A DNA stretch of 21,233 nucleotides from Patescibacteria group bacterium UBA5187 (GCA_002413065.1 DHWH01000037.1:17624-38856); one strand, 5' to 3'; shown: positions 1 through 7,536, counted from the first letter of the stretch. The notes: generated by a model not told the origin, from the sequence alone. Numbers and translations: made by a program.

Positions 1-14
1 GGAATAGGCAGGGC

Positions 15-1991
15 ATGGCACAATGGCCAGCAATTAAGGCTCAAGGGAAGCTCACTCTTCCGAACCAGCCGTCTGTGGGTCAGGTGATCACGCTTGGAAC
101 GAAAACCTACTCCTTCGTTGCAAGCCTTCTCACAAATACCGACGGACAAATTGTGATCGGCGGGACTGTGGCGGCGACCCGCGCCAATATTATGGCGGCC
201 GTGAACCTCTCAGGTCTCCCAGGGAGCCAATATGCTTCAGCGACCTCTCTCAACGGGGATGTAGAAGCATCTTCTGTCGTCGGCAATGACATCTTCTTTA
301 CTGCAAAAGTAGGAGGCACTGCGGGTAATTCAATTGTCTCAACTTCAACCCTTGTCGCTCCTAACACTTTCGATGCGGTAACACTTGGAACATATCGAGC
401 CGGTGCTGCAGTAAGTGATGCTGATTCGATAATCATTCCAGGCTATCGAGGCTGCTTCAACAATTACATCAACAGCCAATATAATCCTCGAGAAAACTAC
501 TACATTGGCCGATCGTCATACGATGGTGATCAAGATAGAGGATTCGGTATTCAAGAAGAACTGCTCCGCGAATATCCCGATGGAGACTGGCTTATTAATG
601 CCGGAGCAACTCGAAAGATGTACGCCATGAACTTCATCGAGCGTCGCATTAAGTCAGTGAAGAACATCACGATGTATACAAAGCTTCGTGAGATCGAGAC
701 TCAAACTCTCAGCTCGCCATTCGCAAAGACAACCAATAATCTTGTATTCAAAACAATCGAACTTGATTCGACTCGATTTATTACCTTTTATCGTCAGCAG
801 GCAGGAACATCAGGAATCTACGCAGTAGTAGGAAATACTAATGCAAACGGAACAGTCTCATGGGGTGCGCCACTCATCATGTATACAGTGGACTGGTATA
901 ACGAAAACTTCGATGCATGTCTCATCAACACCGATAAGGTCCTTATCGCGCTTCCGGTCGGTGGATCAAACTATATCAACACTGCAGTCGTTACGATTTC
1001 AGGTACTGGTATTGCACTCAACACGCCGGTCCAAGTTGTGGCTGTTGCACCGAGCTACAAACAGCTCGTGAAAGTCGGAACTGACAAAGCTATCCTCGCA
1101 TTCGAGAACGGCGCAAACGTCAACCTCTACTGCGTTTCTGTTTCAGGAACTGTTCCGTCGTACGGATCACTTGCAAGCATAGCTTCAACATCAAAGCCTC
1201 ACTTCGCGCCAAACGGCACTGACAAATGCCAGATTGCATACATCGGCTCTGGTGGATGGTATTCAGCTGTTGTTACTACATCTGGAAGCACCATCACTGT
1301 GCAAGCCGGTGTCCAGATCAGTTGGGATACCAACTTCTCGTATCGATATATTTTCCTCTATCAAATCACTACGGATACTTTCGCTTTCTGGAGTCATTGG
1401 GGTCAGATCCAATACCAGGGACGTGATCGCGTGAAGATGGGTCTTCTTACAGTGTCTGGAACTAACACCACGATGGCGGGTAGCAGCTATCTGCCCTCTG
1501 GTTGGTGGGGACAAATGATGTATGTAAAACCAATCGATAACACAAGCTTCTATCTTTACCGATTTGAAAGCACTCGCATCACAGGTGCGAGGGTAACGCT
1601 TTCAGGTACGACATTCAACATTCCTCAGATGCCATACAAGGGCTTCGGATGGAATGAAAATACAGGTGATCAGCAAATGTATAAACGCCAGTATTACGAC
1701 AACATGCCTCAAATGGCTGATCCAGTGAACTGCAACGGCAATATGTTTTTTGTCACTACGGACAACAACATGAACGGACAGTTTGCAATCATGAGCGACA
1801 AACCATTCAGCTTTGATTTGTACAACGGCGACGATCTGGTTGGAACCTTCACAAAAACAGATCTTGGCTTCATGCAGAAAATGACAGTAGACCTTCCGAT
1901 ATACAAGGAAGAATTCGGATTGAAGATGAAAAGCAATGACAGCGTAATTCGCACTGCACAGATCGATCATATGTATCTAATTACTGATTAA
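15..1991 (+). CDS. Phage tail / receptor-binding-like structural protein with probable beta-propeller
   Basis: Virion protein of 658 aa, probably a tail fibre, tip or adsorption protein. Residues 20-115 carry the beta-rich pattern common in phage tail proteins (ITLGTKTYSFVASL, then GTVAATRANIMAAVNLSG, then FFTAKVGGTAGNSI). From about 248 to 535 a weak repeat recurs every 46-56 residues, each with a 'TD-x-x-x-I/F-A' strand followed by a 'VSGT'-like turn (near 249, 304, 354, 400, 451 and 507). This is what a six-bladed beta-propeller would look like. The C-terminal 120 residues are a separate beta-rich domain. There is no signal peptide or membrane segment. A TAG at 5-7 may end an upstream gene. 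The stop lies 4 nt before the next start, so it is co-transcribed with the LysM gene. The phage-structural role is inferred from the N-terminal pattern and the lysis genes downstream; the exact virion position is unknown. Confidence 0.7.
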   Translation: MAQWPAIKAQGKLTLPNQPSVGQVITLGTKTYSFVASLLTNTDGQIVIGGTVAATRANIMAAVNLSGLPGSQYASATSLNGDVEASSVVGNDIFFTAKVGGTAGNSIVSTSTLVAPNTFDAVTLGTYRAGAAVSDADSIIIPGYRGCFNNYINSQYNPRENYYIGRSSYDGDQDRGFGIQEELLREYPDGDWLINAGATRKMYAMNFIERRIKSVKNITMYTKLREIETQTLSSPFAKTTNNLVFKTIELDSTRFITFYRQQAGTSGIYAVVGNTNANGTVSWGAPLIMYTVDWYNENFDACLINTDKVLIALPVGGSNYINTAVVTISGTGIALNTPVQVVAVAPSYKQLVKVGTDKAILAFENGANVNLYCVSVSGTVPSYGSLASIASTSKPHFAPNGTDKCQIAYIGSGGWYSAVVTTSGSTITVQAGVQISWDTNFSYRYIFLYQITTDTFAFWSHWGQIQYQGRDRVKMGLLTVSGTNTTMAGSSYLPSGWWGQMMYVKPIDNTSFYLYRFESTRITGARVTLSGTTFNIPQMPYKGFGWNENTGDQQMYKRQYYDNMPQMADPVNCNGNMFFVTTDNNMNGQFAIMSDKPFSFDLYNGDDLVGTFTKTDLGFMQKMTVDLPIYKEEFGLKMKSNDSVIRTAQIDHMYLITD

Positions 1992-1995
1992 AAAA

Positions 1996-3579
1996 ATGGC
2001 ATCGTACACGATAAAATACGGCGATACCCTAAGCGGGATTGCATCACAGTCAGGAAAGAGCATTCAAGAATTGATGCGTCTTAATCCATCGATAACAGAC
2101 CCGAATAAAATTCAGGCCGGCCGTACTTTGAACGTGGGGGATAGTGCGCCTGTCGTGCCACCGCCTGCAGCAACTCCTCAAAAGCAGACAATCGCTCAAG
2201 TTGCGAAAGTGACTGTACCAACTTATGTCGAAGATCCGACAGCTACTCAGATCGGCCAGAACTACAAGTCCGCAGCGACATCGACGATAAACGAGGATGC
2301 GATTAGATCAGCCACCAGAGCTCGTATTCAGGGCCAAATAGACGCTATAAACGCCGCTGTAACCGATCAAATAGCAAACTTCAGGGGTACGACCGCCAAG
2401 AACCGCCAAGGGCAAAGTTACGCCCTTGCAGCAGCCGGCGGCAGAATTGGTAGCGCTACAGGAGAGGGAGAATTCCAGACAACAGAAAACTACAACAATC
2501 AAGAAGAACAAACCTACCGAGACGATGCGAATAATAAAATTGCATCACTCATGGGTGCGGCAAACAAAGATGCCACTGACGAAATCGCTGCCAAGCGAAC
2601 AGCTCTTCAACAAGGTATTGATAAATACTTCGAGTTTTTGGATACCCAAGGCAAGCAGAAAAGAGATCAGGTCACGGCGTTCATTAAAAATATGCTCGCA
2701 CTTGGCGTTGATCCTACTCAGCTTAACGATTCAGACTTTGCGAAGCTCCAAGATCAATATGGATTTAGCAAGGATCAGCTCGTCTCCCTTTATAACGATG
2801 CAAAGACACAAAAAAGTACCGATGATATGGCTACTCAAAAAGCTCAAGTCGACCTCGACAAAGCAAAAACTGATGCAAATCAATTTAGTCTCAACGAGGG
2901 TGACGCTCGGTATGTTTACGATCCTGCAACTGGCACGGCAAAACTTATTGCATCTCGCGCAAAAACATATGCACCTGGTACGACAGGAACTCCTGGCACT
3001 ACTCTCGGATACAGTGATCCAAATTACACACTTGATGCAATTCAAAAATCTAAAGGTGGCCGTGTAGTTACTCAAGGCGAACTTAAACCTATTACCGACA
3101 TCCAAACTATCGTCGGCCAGGCCGAAACACTCACGAGTCTCATCGATAGCGTGGATACAGGTCCGATCGTCGGAATCATTAAGAGCAATAACCCATACGA
3201 CACCAAGGCGCAGGAAATGAAAGCGGCAGTTACCGCCATCGTGCCAAAACTTGCCCGTGGAGTGTACGGAGAAGTGGGTGTGCTTACTGATAACGATATC
3301 GACAACTACTCACGCACCATAGCGAACCTCAAGAATACAAGTGACGTGAACAAGGCCGTGATGGCAATGACTCTCGATATTGCTACTCGATCACTTGCAA
3401 ATCCTCTCAATTCTCTTGCTGCCGGACAAAGAGATGTCTCGCGCTTCGAGCCTATTTATACGGGTCTGAATGCAAAAGCGGCAGCAATTAAATCAGAACT
3501 CGGAGTCGGATCAGCACCGGCAGGGACATCCTCATCCTTCACAAGTAAGAACGGACAGACTTTCAATATTAAACAATAG
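1996..3579 (+). CDS. LysM-domain phage virion protein
   Basis: A 527-aa protein beginning with one LysM domain (residues 4-48: YTIKYGDTLSGIA, then LMRLNPSI, then IQAGRTLNVG), which binds N-acetylglucosamine-containing polymers such as peptidoglycan or chitin. A Pro/Ala-rich linker (51-64) leads into a long, charged, mostly helical region (about 85-290) with coiled-coil character. The C-terminal part (about 370-510) contains a pattern typical of internal or ejected virion proteins: 'VPKLARGVYGEVGVLTDNDIDNYSRTIANLKN'-type residues around 413-445. There is no signal peptide, so the LysM domain would act from the virion, either anchoring to the cell wall during adsorption or travelling with the ejected proteins. 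It lies 4 nt after the tail gene and 2 nt before the next gene. No SD precedes the ATG, only an A-rich run. LysM is certain; the virion role is inferred from neighbours. Confidence 0.7.
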   Translation: MASYTIKYGDTLSGIASQSGKSIQELMRLNPSITDPNKIQAGRTLNVGDSAPVVPPPAATPQKQTIAQVAKVTVPTYVEDPTATQIGQNYKSAATSTINEDAIRSATRARIQGQIDAINAAVTDQIANFRGTTAKNRQGQSYALAAAGGRIGSATGEGEFQTTENYNNQEEQTYRDDANNKIASLMGAANKDATDEIAAKRTALQQGIDKYFEFLDTQGKQKRDQVTAFIKNMLALGVDPTQLNDSDFAKLQDQYGFSKDQLVSLYNDAKTQKSTDDMATQKAQVDLDKAKTDANQFSLNEGDARYVYDPATGTAKLIASRAKTYAPGTTGTPGTTLGYSDPNYTLDAIQKSKGGRVVTQGELKPITDIQTIVGQAETLTSLIDSVDTGPIVGIIKSNNPYDTKAQEMKAAVTAIVPKLARGVYGEVGVLTDNDIDNYSRTIANLKNTSDVNKAVMAMTLDIATRSLANPLNSLAAGQRDVSRFEPIYTGLNAKAAAIKSELGVGSAPAGTSSSFTSKNGQTFNIKQ

Positions 3580-3581
3580 CC

Positions 3582-5630
3582 ATGCTTACACGCGTACAAA
3601 TACAAGATAATATCGATTCGCTCGAGCAGCAGGGAGCAAGCCACGAGCAGATTCAAGAATGGCTCGACACTTTGCCTACGCAATCAGCTGCGCCAGTTCC
3701 GGAGGCTCCGAAAAAAGATGGAGTATTGAAGACGGTCGGTAAGGCGCTTATTTCAAGTGAGCTAGGATTCGGCAAAAGCATCGCAGATGCTCTGCCTTCT
3801 TTTGTGCCTGGAAGCGCAGCGTGGACGAATAAACAGAATGAACAGATCGCTACAAATCAACATGCAATGATGGATAGCTTATTGGCGCAAAGAAAGAAAT
3901 CAAAAACTGAAGGAAAGGATACTTCTCATCTCGACAGCGCGATTAAGGATTTGCAGGAGCAGATGAGTAAGCCTGCTATTGATATAAATGAAACCAATGC
4001 CAGCGTAAACAAAAGCGCTAAACAAGTTTTTGGAGAAGGACTTGGTGTAGCAACCGATATCGCATCCTTCGGTACTTATGGAGAGGCGGCAAAGGGAGCG
4101 CAGACCGGCAAGTTGCTCGTATCAGGAAAAATGAGTGGTGTGCTTGCAAAGGCACTTCCCGAAGGTGCTTCTACTGTCTTTGAAAAGACAGTACCGACAG
4201 CTACTTCAAAACTCGCAGCATTCGGCAAAGGATTCCTCGACGGAGCAAAGACAGCAGTGCCGCTTGGCGCAGGTTACGGCGCTGCATCTTCAATGCAGGC
4301 CAACGACGATATCCCCACAATCATAAAGAAGTCAGTCACTAGCGCGGGAGTATCCGGCGTGATCGGCGGAACTCTGTCCGGACTTGCGAATATGCGTAAC
4401 GTCAGCCCTGACACTTTGAAAAAAGAAGCGGTAGACAGTTATAAGCGCGGTCTCAATGCAACAAAAGAAAAGTACAAAGAACAGGCTGACAAGATCATTC
4501 CTGATCTGCTTGATGAAAAGACGTGGGGTACAAAGAAGCAACTTATTAAAAAAGCAGAGAGCGGAATAAAACTCTCAAATGATGAGTACGCAAAACTCGG
4601 AGAGCTTCAAGGAACTGTAGAGACAGACGGATTGCTAAACAAAATTGATGATGAGATAGGGAACTACTCCCAAGGTGGCCGAGCATTTACGGAAAAGACG
4701 AGTGCTATCCAAACCACGATCGATAATCACCTAAAAACTGCTGCGCAAATACTTAATGATCCTGAAATGGCTGATCAAGTTTCAAAAGCCGGCGGAATAC
4801 AAGCAATCATTGCTGACTCAAAGAAAAATATCGTTGACCAACTCCGCCATAACGGAATCAATGACGTTGGAGATCTTATCGACAACCTTGATCTCTCAAA
4901 AATGGATAGTCTTGATGAGTACGGCCGAACACTCAAGCAAGCTGTCGCTGAAGCGATACCGCAAAAGCCAATCTCGGTTAATTCATCGAGAATCAATCAA
5001 CTCAAGAAGCTCCGTGACGATATCGAAGCCTTGCATCTATACAATCAGCCGACTCAAGCCTATCAGCAGGATCTTCGTGAGCTTGCCCAGGATTACGGCG
5101 ACGTTGTCTATGAGACTCGAAAGAGCCTAAAGACCGTCGACGACAACGGCATGCTCTCGCAGGTACGAAAGGTCGATGGTGCAATCAGAAATCTTCTCAA
5201 CACAAATAATCCTGACTACGAGAAGATCAACAAAGCCTACACCTTGAATTCAAGACTCTTCGACATTCTCGATGAGACTGCAAAGCGCAGAGAAGCTCGT
5301 CCACTCATCTCATGGTTCAACACGGTCGTGGGAAGTAGCGGTGCGACAGCTGGAGGCACTGCTGGCACATTTATCGGCGGTCCCGCTGGTACAGTCGTCG
5401 GATCACTTACTGGTGGAAGCGTAGCTGTAGGAATTACCTCACTTTTGAATAGCACTTGGTACAACACGCTCCAAGCCGTTCAAAAAGCGAAACTGGCTGA
5501 GAAGCTCACTGAGATAGGCAGTCTTACTGCGGCGAAGTACTGGGTGCAGATCTTAAACTCGCAGGGTACGAAAGCGATCAACCAATTCCTAAGTACGCCA
5601 AAAGAACAGCTAAACCAGCCACCACAATGA
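3582..5630 (+). CDS. Large helical phage protein with glycine-zipper segments (putative ejection/pilot protein)
   Basis: A 682-aa protein of no clearly recognised family. The N-terminus (1-35) is a short amphipathic helical element (QIQDNIDSLEQQGASHEQIQEWL). Two Gly/Ala-rich hydrophobic stretches, about residues 213-270 (KGFLDGAKTAVPLGAGYGAA, then SGVIGGTLSGLA) and about 583-623 (GATAGGTAGTFIGGPAGTVV and onward), resemble glycine-zipper membrane-inserting segments. The middle, about 275-570, is a long, charged helical region. This architecture resembles phage internal or ejection proteins that form a conduit through the envelope. Its place directly after the LysM virion gene (2 nt gap) and before the lysis cassette supports a late virion gene. 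No transglycosylase or peptidase motif is visible. The last 53 nt overlap a possible antisense membrane ORF. Function is inferred; the coding assignment is secure from length and frame. Confidence 0.65.
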   Translation: MLTRVQIQDNIDSLEQQGASHEQIQEWLDTLPTQSAAPVPEAPKKDGVLKTVGKALISSELGFGKSIADALPSFVPGSAAWTNKQNEQIATNQHAMMDSLLAQRKKSKTEGKDTSHLDSAIKDLQEQMSKPAIDINETNASVNKSAKQVFGEGLGVATDIASFGTYGEAAKGAQTGKLLVSGKMSGVLAKALPEGASTVFEKTVPTATSKLAAFGKGFLDGAKTAVPLGAGYGAASSMQANDDIPTIIKKSVTSAGVSGVIGGTLSGLANMRNVSPDTLKKEAVDSYKRGLNATKEKYKEQADKIIPDLLDEKTWGTKKQLIKKAESGIKLSNDEYAKLGELQGTVETDGLLNKIDDEIGNYSQGGRAFTEKTSAIQTTIDNHLKTAAQILNDPEMADQVSKAGGIQAIIADSKKNIVDQLRHNGINDVGDLIDNLDLSKMDSLDEYGRTLKQAVAEAIPQKPISVNSSRINQLKKLRDDIEALHLYNQPTQAYQQDLRELAQDYGDVVYETRKSLKTVDDNGMLSQVRKVDGAIRNLLNTNNPDYEKINKAYTLNSRLFDILDETAKRREARPLISWFNTVVGSSGATAGGTAGTFIGGPAGTVVGSLTGGSVAVGITSLLNSTWYNTLQAVQKAKLAEKLTEIGSLTAAKYWVQILNSQGTKAINQFLSTPKEQLNQPPQ

Positions 5631-5730
5631 AAGCCAAAATAGCTCCTACAACAATGCCGACCAATCCTAGGTATGCACCGCCGATGAATATAAAAACGAA
5701 AAGCAGGATGCAGGTCAAAACATAGTACAT
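5578..5730 (-). CDS. Possible antisense small membrane protein (two hydrophobic helices)
   Basis: From ATG at 5730 the minus strand encodes 50 residues that are almost entirely hydrophobic: MYYVLTCILLFVFIFIGG, then GLVGIVVGAILAFIVVAGL, then AVLLAYLGIG, forming two likely membrane helices with Gly-x-x-x-Gly spacing. Codon choice is varied and looks natural. A further TTG start is possible at 5760. Against it: it runs opposite to a tightly packed late operon, overlaps the 3' end of the 682-aa gene by 53 nt, and has no clear promoter or SD. The plus strand across the same gap offers only a 32-aa basic peptide (5627-5725, start overlapping the stop as ATGA), which is probably its shadow. It could be a holin or antiholin, a type I toxin-like peptide, or a chance ORF. 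Confidence 0.3.
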   Translation of the reverse strand: MYYVLTCILLFVFIFIGGAYLGLVGIVVGAILAFIVVAGLAVLLAYLGIG

Positions 5731-5737
5731 GCATGTA
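5726..5737. repeat. 12-bp perfect palindrome
   Basis: TACATGCATGTA reads the same on both strands. It lies in the 156-bp gap before the holin-like gene and spans the ATG of the possible antisense membrane ORF. It could be a dimeric regulator site; it could also be chance. Nothing else supports a function. Confidence 0.3.
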
Positions 5738-5786
5738 TGTAGCCATAGAAAATAATTCAAAGCAAACGTCCTTCAGTACCAACATT

Positions 5787-5975
5787 ATGGAAAAGAGAAT
5801 TGAAAAAATCGAAGATCAAATCAGAGAAATCAAAGACAACCACTTGAGCCATATTCAAGAGGATCTTGCTGTTGTGAAGACAAACCAGGAGTGGATCATG
5901 AAATTCTTCTGGATTGTCAGCTCAGCATCAATCGCCGGTCTGATCACCGGAATTATTAACTTAATAATCAAATAA
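5787..5975 (+). CDS. XhlA-like holin / haemolysin-type lysis protein
   Basis: A 62-aa protein with a charged N-terminal coiled coil (MEKRIEKIEDQIREIKDNHLSH), the short motif HIQEDLAVVKTNQEWIMKFF, and one C-terminal membrane helix (WIVSSASIAGLITGIINLII) ending in a lysine. This order, acidic/basic helix then a 'DLA-x-x-K-T-x-x-x-W-I' block then a single TM, is typical of the XhlA family, which works with a holin and an amidase to release phage endolysin through the membrane. The ATG at 5787 is preferred to one 54 nt upstream because the family starts with the coiled coil and the extra 18 residues are low-complexity. The stop lies 4 nt before the amidase, so the pair is a classic lysis cassette. 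No SD is visible. The family call rests on pattern memory, not a search. Confidence 0.65.
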   Translation: MEKRIEKIEDQIREIKDNHLSHIQEDLAVVKTNQEWIMKFFWIVSSASIAGLITGIINLIIK

Positions 5976-5979
5976 ATTT

Positions 5980-6585
5980 ATGAATATTCCATTTCAACAG
6001 ACACCAAACTATGCTGTCGGTCCCACAAAGAAGGGTGTTATTGTCCTTCATTTCACTCTCGGTGCGTATAACGGAGCGGTAAGTTGGCTCATGAACTCAA
6101 ACCGTCCAAACAGATCCTCAGCTCACTATGTGATTGGACGGAATCAAGGAGAGATCACCCAGCTTGTGAAAGTTACTGACATCGCATGGCATGCAGGCGT
6201 GATCAGTAACCCAAACGATCGTGCAAAGCGAGTGATGAAAAAGAATTTAGACGGCTCGTGGGTAAATCCGAATCAGTATGCAATCGGCATTGAGCTCGCG
6301 GCCGGATATGACGTGGATCAGGATGGCGTGGTCGAACCGAATGAGAACGACATCACTGAGTGGCAGTATCAACAGCTCACTGAACTCGTGAAGTCTTTCG
6401 TAAACAATCCTGATACGGCATTTGTGCTTGATGAGAAAAATATCATCATCCACGGAGACATTGCTGACTACAAAGAAAAGCCTGAGATTGTTCGCACAGA
6501 ACTTCTCAAGCGACTCTTTCCGGTCCCGTCAGTAAGTAAAGAGGGAATCAAGTCACAAATTATCAGTCTTCTTAATCAACTTTAA
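5980..6585 (+). CDS. Phage endolysin, N-acetylmuramoyl-L-alanine amidase (PGRP/T7-lysozyme fold)
   Basis: Predicted to cut the amide bond between N-acetylmuramic acid and L-alanine in peptidoglycan at the end of infection. The 201-aa protein is essentially one Amidase_2 domain: first zinc ligand H24 (VLHFTLG), the SAHYVIGRNQGEITQLV block with Y50, AWHAG with H71, the GIEL core strand (103-106), and second zinc ligand H158 (IIIHGDI). The usual C-terminal 'K-x-[C/D]-P-G', with the third zinc ligand and catalytic lysine, reads K165-E-K167-P-E here. The lysine is kept, but the ligand position is Lys instead of Cys/Asp. A short tail of about 20 residues follows, with no separate wall-binding domain. 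There is no signal peptide, so export needs a holin, consistent with the XhlA-like gene 4 nt upstream and the small membrane gene 4 nt downstream. The fold is confident; activity is less certain because of the ligand change. Confidence 0.85.
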   Translation: MNIPFQQTPNYAVGPTKKGVIVLHFTLGAYNGAVSWLMNSNRPNRSSAHYVIGRNQGEITQLVKVTDIAWHAGVISNPNDRAKRVMKKNLDGSWVNPNQYAIGIELAAGYDVDQDGVVEPNENDITEWQYQQLTELVKSFVNNPDTAFVLDEKNIIIHGDIADYKEKPEIVRTELLKRLFPVPSVSKEGIKSQIISLLNQL

Positions 6586-6589
6586 ACGT

Positions 6590-6766
6590 ATGCAAATATA
6601 TCAATCAGCATCGAAACTTGTCTTTGTTCTGCTCACCATTACGGCATGTGCAGGCTTTGTTATGGGCAAGCTCCCAGTAGATCAATTTATGATTCTAGCG
6701 ATAGCAGCTTCTTCATTCTACTTCTCAAATAAGGGCGATAATACTCAGCCTTTTGCCGGTAAATAG
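6590..6766 (+). CDS. Small two-helix membrane protein, putative holin
   Basis: A 58-aa protein: MQIYQSASKLVFVLLTITACAGFVMG (helix 1), KLPVDQ turn, FMILAIAASSFYFS (helix 2), and a short polar tail KGDNTQPFAGK. Small proteins with two hydrophobic helices and a polar tail immediately downstream of a phage amidase are usually holins or holin-like. The gene begins 4 nt after the amidase stop and is the last gene of the late operon, followed by a promoter and terminator. C20 after ITA could suggest a lipobox, but the flanking residues do not fit well. No SD precedes the start. The holin role is inferred from position and topology. Confidence 0.6.
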   Translation: MQIYQSASKLVFVLLTITACAGFVMGKLPVDQFMILAIAASSFYFSNKGDNTQPFAGK

Positions 6767-6771
6767 GGCAC

Positions 6772-6780
6772 TGTGGATAA
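6772..6780 (-). promoter_or_regulatory. DnaA-box-like 9-mer
   Basis: TGTGGATAA is the exact reverse complement of the E. coli consensus DnaA box TTATCCACA. It sits 3 nt upstream of the -35 box of the 6784 promoter. A single box does not make an origin; it might regulate the promoter. The same 9-mer occurs on the plus strand at 17397-17405. Confidence 0.35.
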
Positions 6781-6783
6781 CTA

Positions 6784-6811
6784 TTGACAGGGAATATGTA
6801 CCTGCTATACT
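6784..6811 (+). promoter_or_regulatory. Strong sigma70-type promoter with extended -10
   Basis: A perfect -35 TTGACA (6784-6789) is separated by 16 bp from TATACT (6806-6811), and the -10 is preceded by TGC (6803-6805), an extended -10 element. Transcription would start near 6818. No plus-strand gene follows: a strong hairpin terminator begins only about 10 nt downstream, so the product would be an RNA of about 40 nt. It is the best promoter by consensus in the window. Confidence 0.7.
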
Positions 6812-6826
6812 AGTAGCAACAGACCT

Positions 6827-6859
6827 GAAAGGCATCCTAAATGGGTGCCTTTCGCTTTT
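6827..6859 (+). terminator. Intrinsic terminator, probably serving both strands
   Basis: An 11-bp stem (GAAAGGCATCC, 6827-6837, pairing with GGGTGCCTTTC, 6843-6853, with one G-U) has a 5-nt loop and is followed on the plus strand by GCTTTTAT. It would end the phage late operon and any transcript from the 6784 promoter. The minus-strand NYN gene stops at 6858, so the same stem can serve it, although its 3' side has no good T-run. Outer arms AGACCT (6821-6826) and AGGTCT (6862-6867) can pair as well and enlarge the structure. Confidence 0.7.
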
Positions 6860-7496
6860 ATAGGTCTACTCTCTCAAGTTTCTCTCGTAGATTATTGTTG
6901 GTGAGATCCATGAATTTGTCTCCGGCAAATCGTTTGATTTCTTTTGCTGTTCTCGGTCCGCGAGAAAGTACCAACACTTCTTTTTTAGCAACTTCACGAA
7001 GATGCTTCAGAACAGGAAGGAAGTCTCCATCACCTGAAAGAATGACAACGCGCTCAAAAGCATTTTTGTCTCGCATCATATAAAACGCCATTTCAACATC
7101 GCAGTTTGCCTTACGCTTTTGATTACCTTCTTCGTCCTCGTACATTTTCACCGGCTTCAGGATAAGTTGGAAACCAAATCTCTCAAGTTTCTGGTAGAAA
7201 CGCACTTGTTTCAAATGGCGATCAAGGAGTACGAGCATCGCACTGGTCAAATCTTTTTTATTTTTCTCAGTGTAGTCAACAAGGTAATTTTCGAGGTTCT
7301 TTAAAGAAACTGTATCGTTGGTAAGATAGTCAAAAGGGAACTTGTGGATTTCAACACCGCCAAAATAGAAAACGTTCGAGACTTCAAAGCGGTCCTGTAA
7401 ATATTTAAAAAGCTTTTCAAAATCAACACTCCAGCCGAGGGACTTTTTACCTCCATAAAAAAGATTTGACGCATCAATGTAGGCGTAAGTACGCAT
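6858..7496 (-). CDS. NYN-domain (LabA/DUF88, PIN-like) putative ribonuclease
   Basis: A 212-aa protein of the NYN/LabA family, PIN-fold metal-dependent nucleases that usually act on RNA. Visible acidic active-site elements: YIDASNL (D8 plus N11) at the N-terminus, KANCDVEMAF in the middle, and VVILSGDGDFLPVLKHL, in which S-G-D-G-D is the family's signature. The ORF could be extended upstream to 7562, but ATG 7496 is chosen because the family begins right at the 'Y-x-D-x-x-N' strand. An extended -10 box (TGTTATAAT on the minus strand, 7512-7504) also ends 7 nt before it, giving a leaderless mRNA. The gene is divergent from the defence operon, with only 69 bp between the two start codons, so the two promoters nearly overlap. 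It could be a host gene or part of the island; an RNase here would suit a toxin or abortive-infection role, but that is speculative. Confidence 0.8.
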   Translation of the reverse strand: MRTYAYIDASNLFYGGKKSLGWSVDFEKLFKYLQDRFEVSNVFYFGGVEIHKFPFDYLTNDTVSLKNLENYLVDYTEKNKKDLTSAMLVLLDRHLKQVRFYQKLERFGFQLILKPVKMYEDEEGNQKRKANCDVEMAFYMMRDKNAFERVVILSGDGDFLPVLKHLREVAKKEVLVLSRGPRTAKEIKRFAGDKFMDLTNNNLREKLERVDL

Positions 7497-7503
7497 GTGG
7501 AGC

Positions 7504-7512
7504 ATTATAACA
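7504..7512 (-). promoter_or_regulatory. Extended -10 promoter of the NYN gene (leaderless)
   Basis: On the minus strand TGTTATAAT combines the TGn extension with a perfect TATAAT. The hexamer ends 7 nt before the ATG at 7496, so transcription should begin at or next to the start codon. No good -35 is visible (AAGTGT at the right distance), which is tolerable with an extended -10. Confidence 0.6.
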
Positions 7513-7536
7513 CAAACAAAATAAAAACACTTTATT

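Noticed and set aside
5627..5725. 32-aa basic plus-strand peptide with ATGA overlap to the 682-aa gene
   Set aside because: Its Lys/Pro/Met-rich composition is what the opposite strand of a hydrophobic ORF gives; no domain or conservation evidence.
5733..5786. Upstream start for the XhlA-like protein
   Set aside because: The additional 18 residues are polar low-complexity and not part of the XhlA pattern; the coiled coil begins at ATG 5787.
6772..6780. Replication origin
   Set aside because: Only one DnaA-like box here and one at 17397; no cluster, AT-rich unwinding region or replication gene nearby.
6841..7083. An 80-codon plus-strand ORF right after the strong 6784 promoter
   Set aside because: It begins inside the terminator loop and lies antisense to the well-supported NYN gene; its protein is Arg/Ser-rich and shadow-like.
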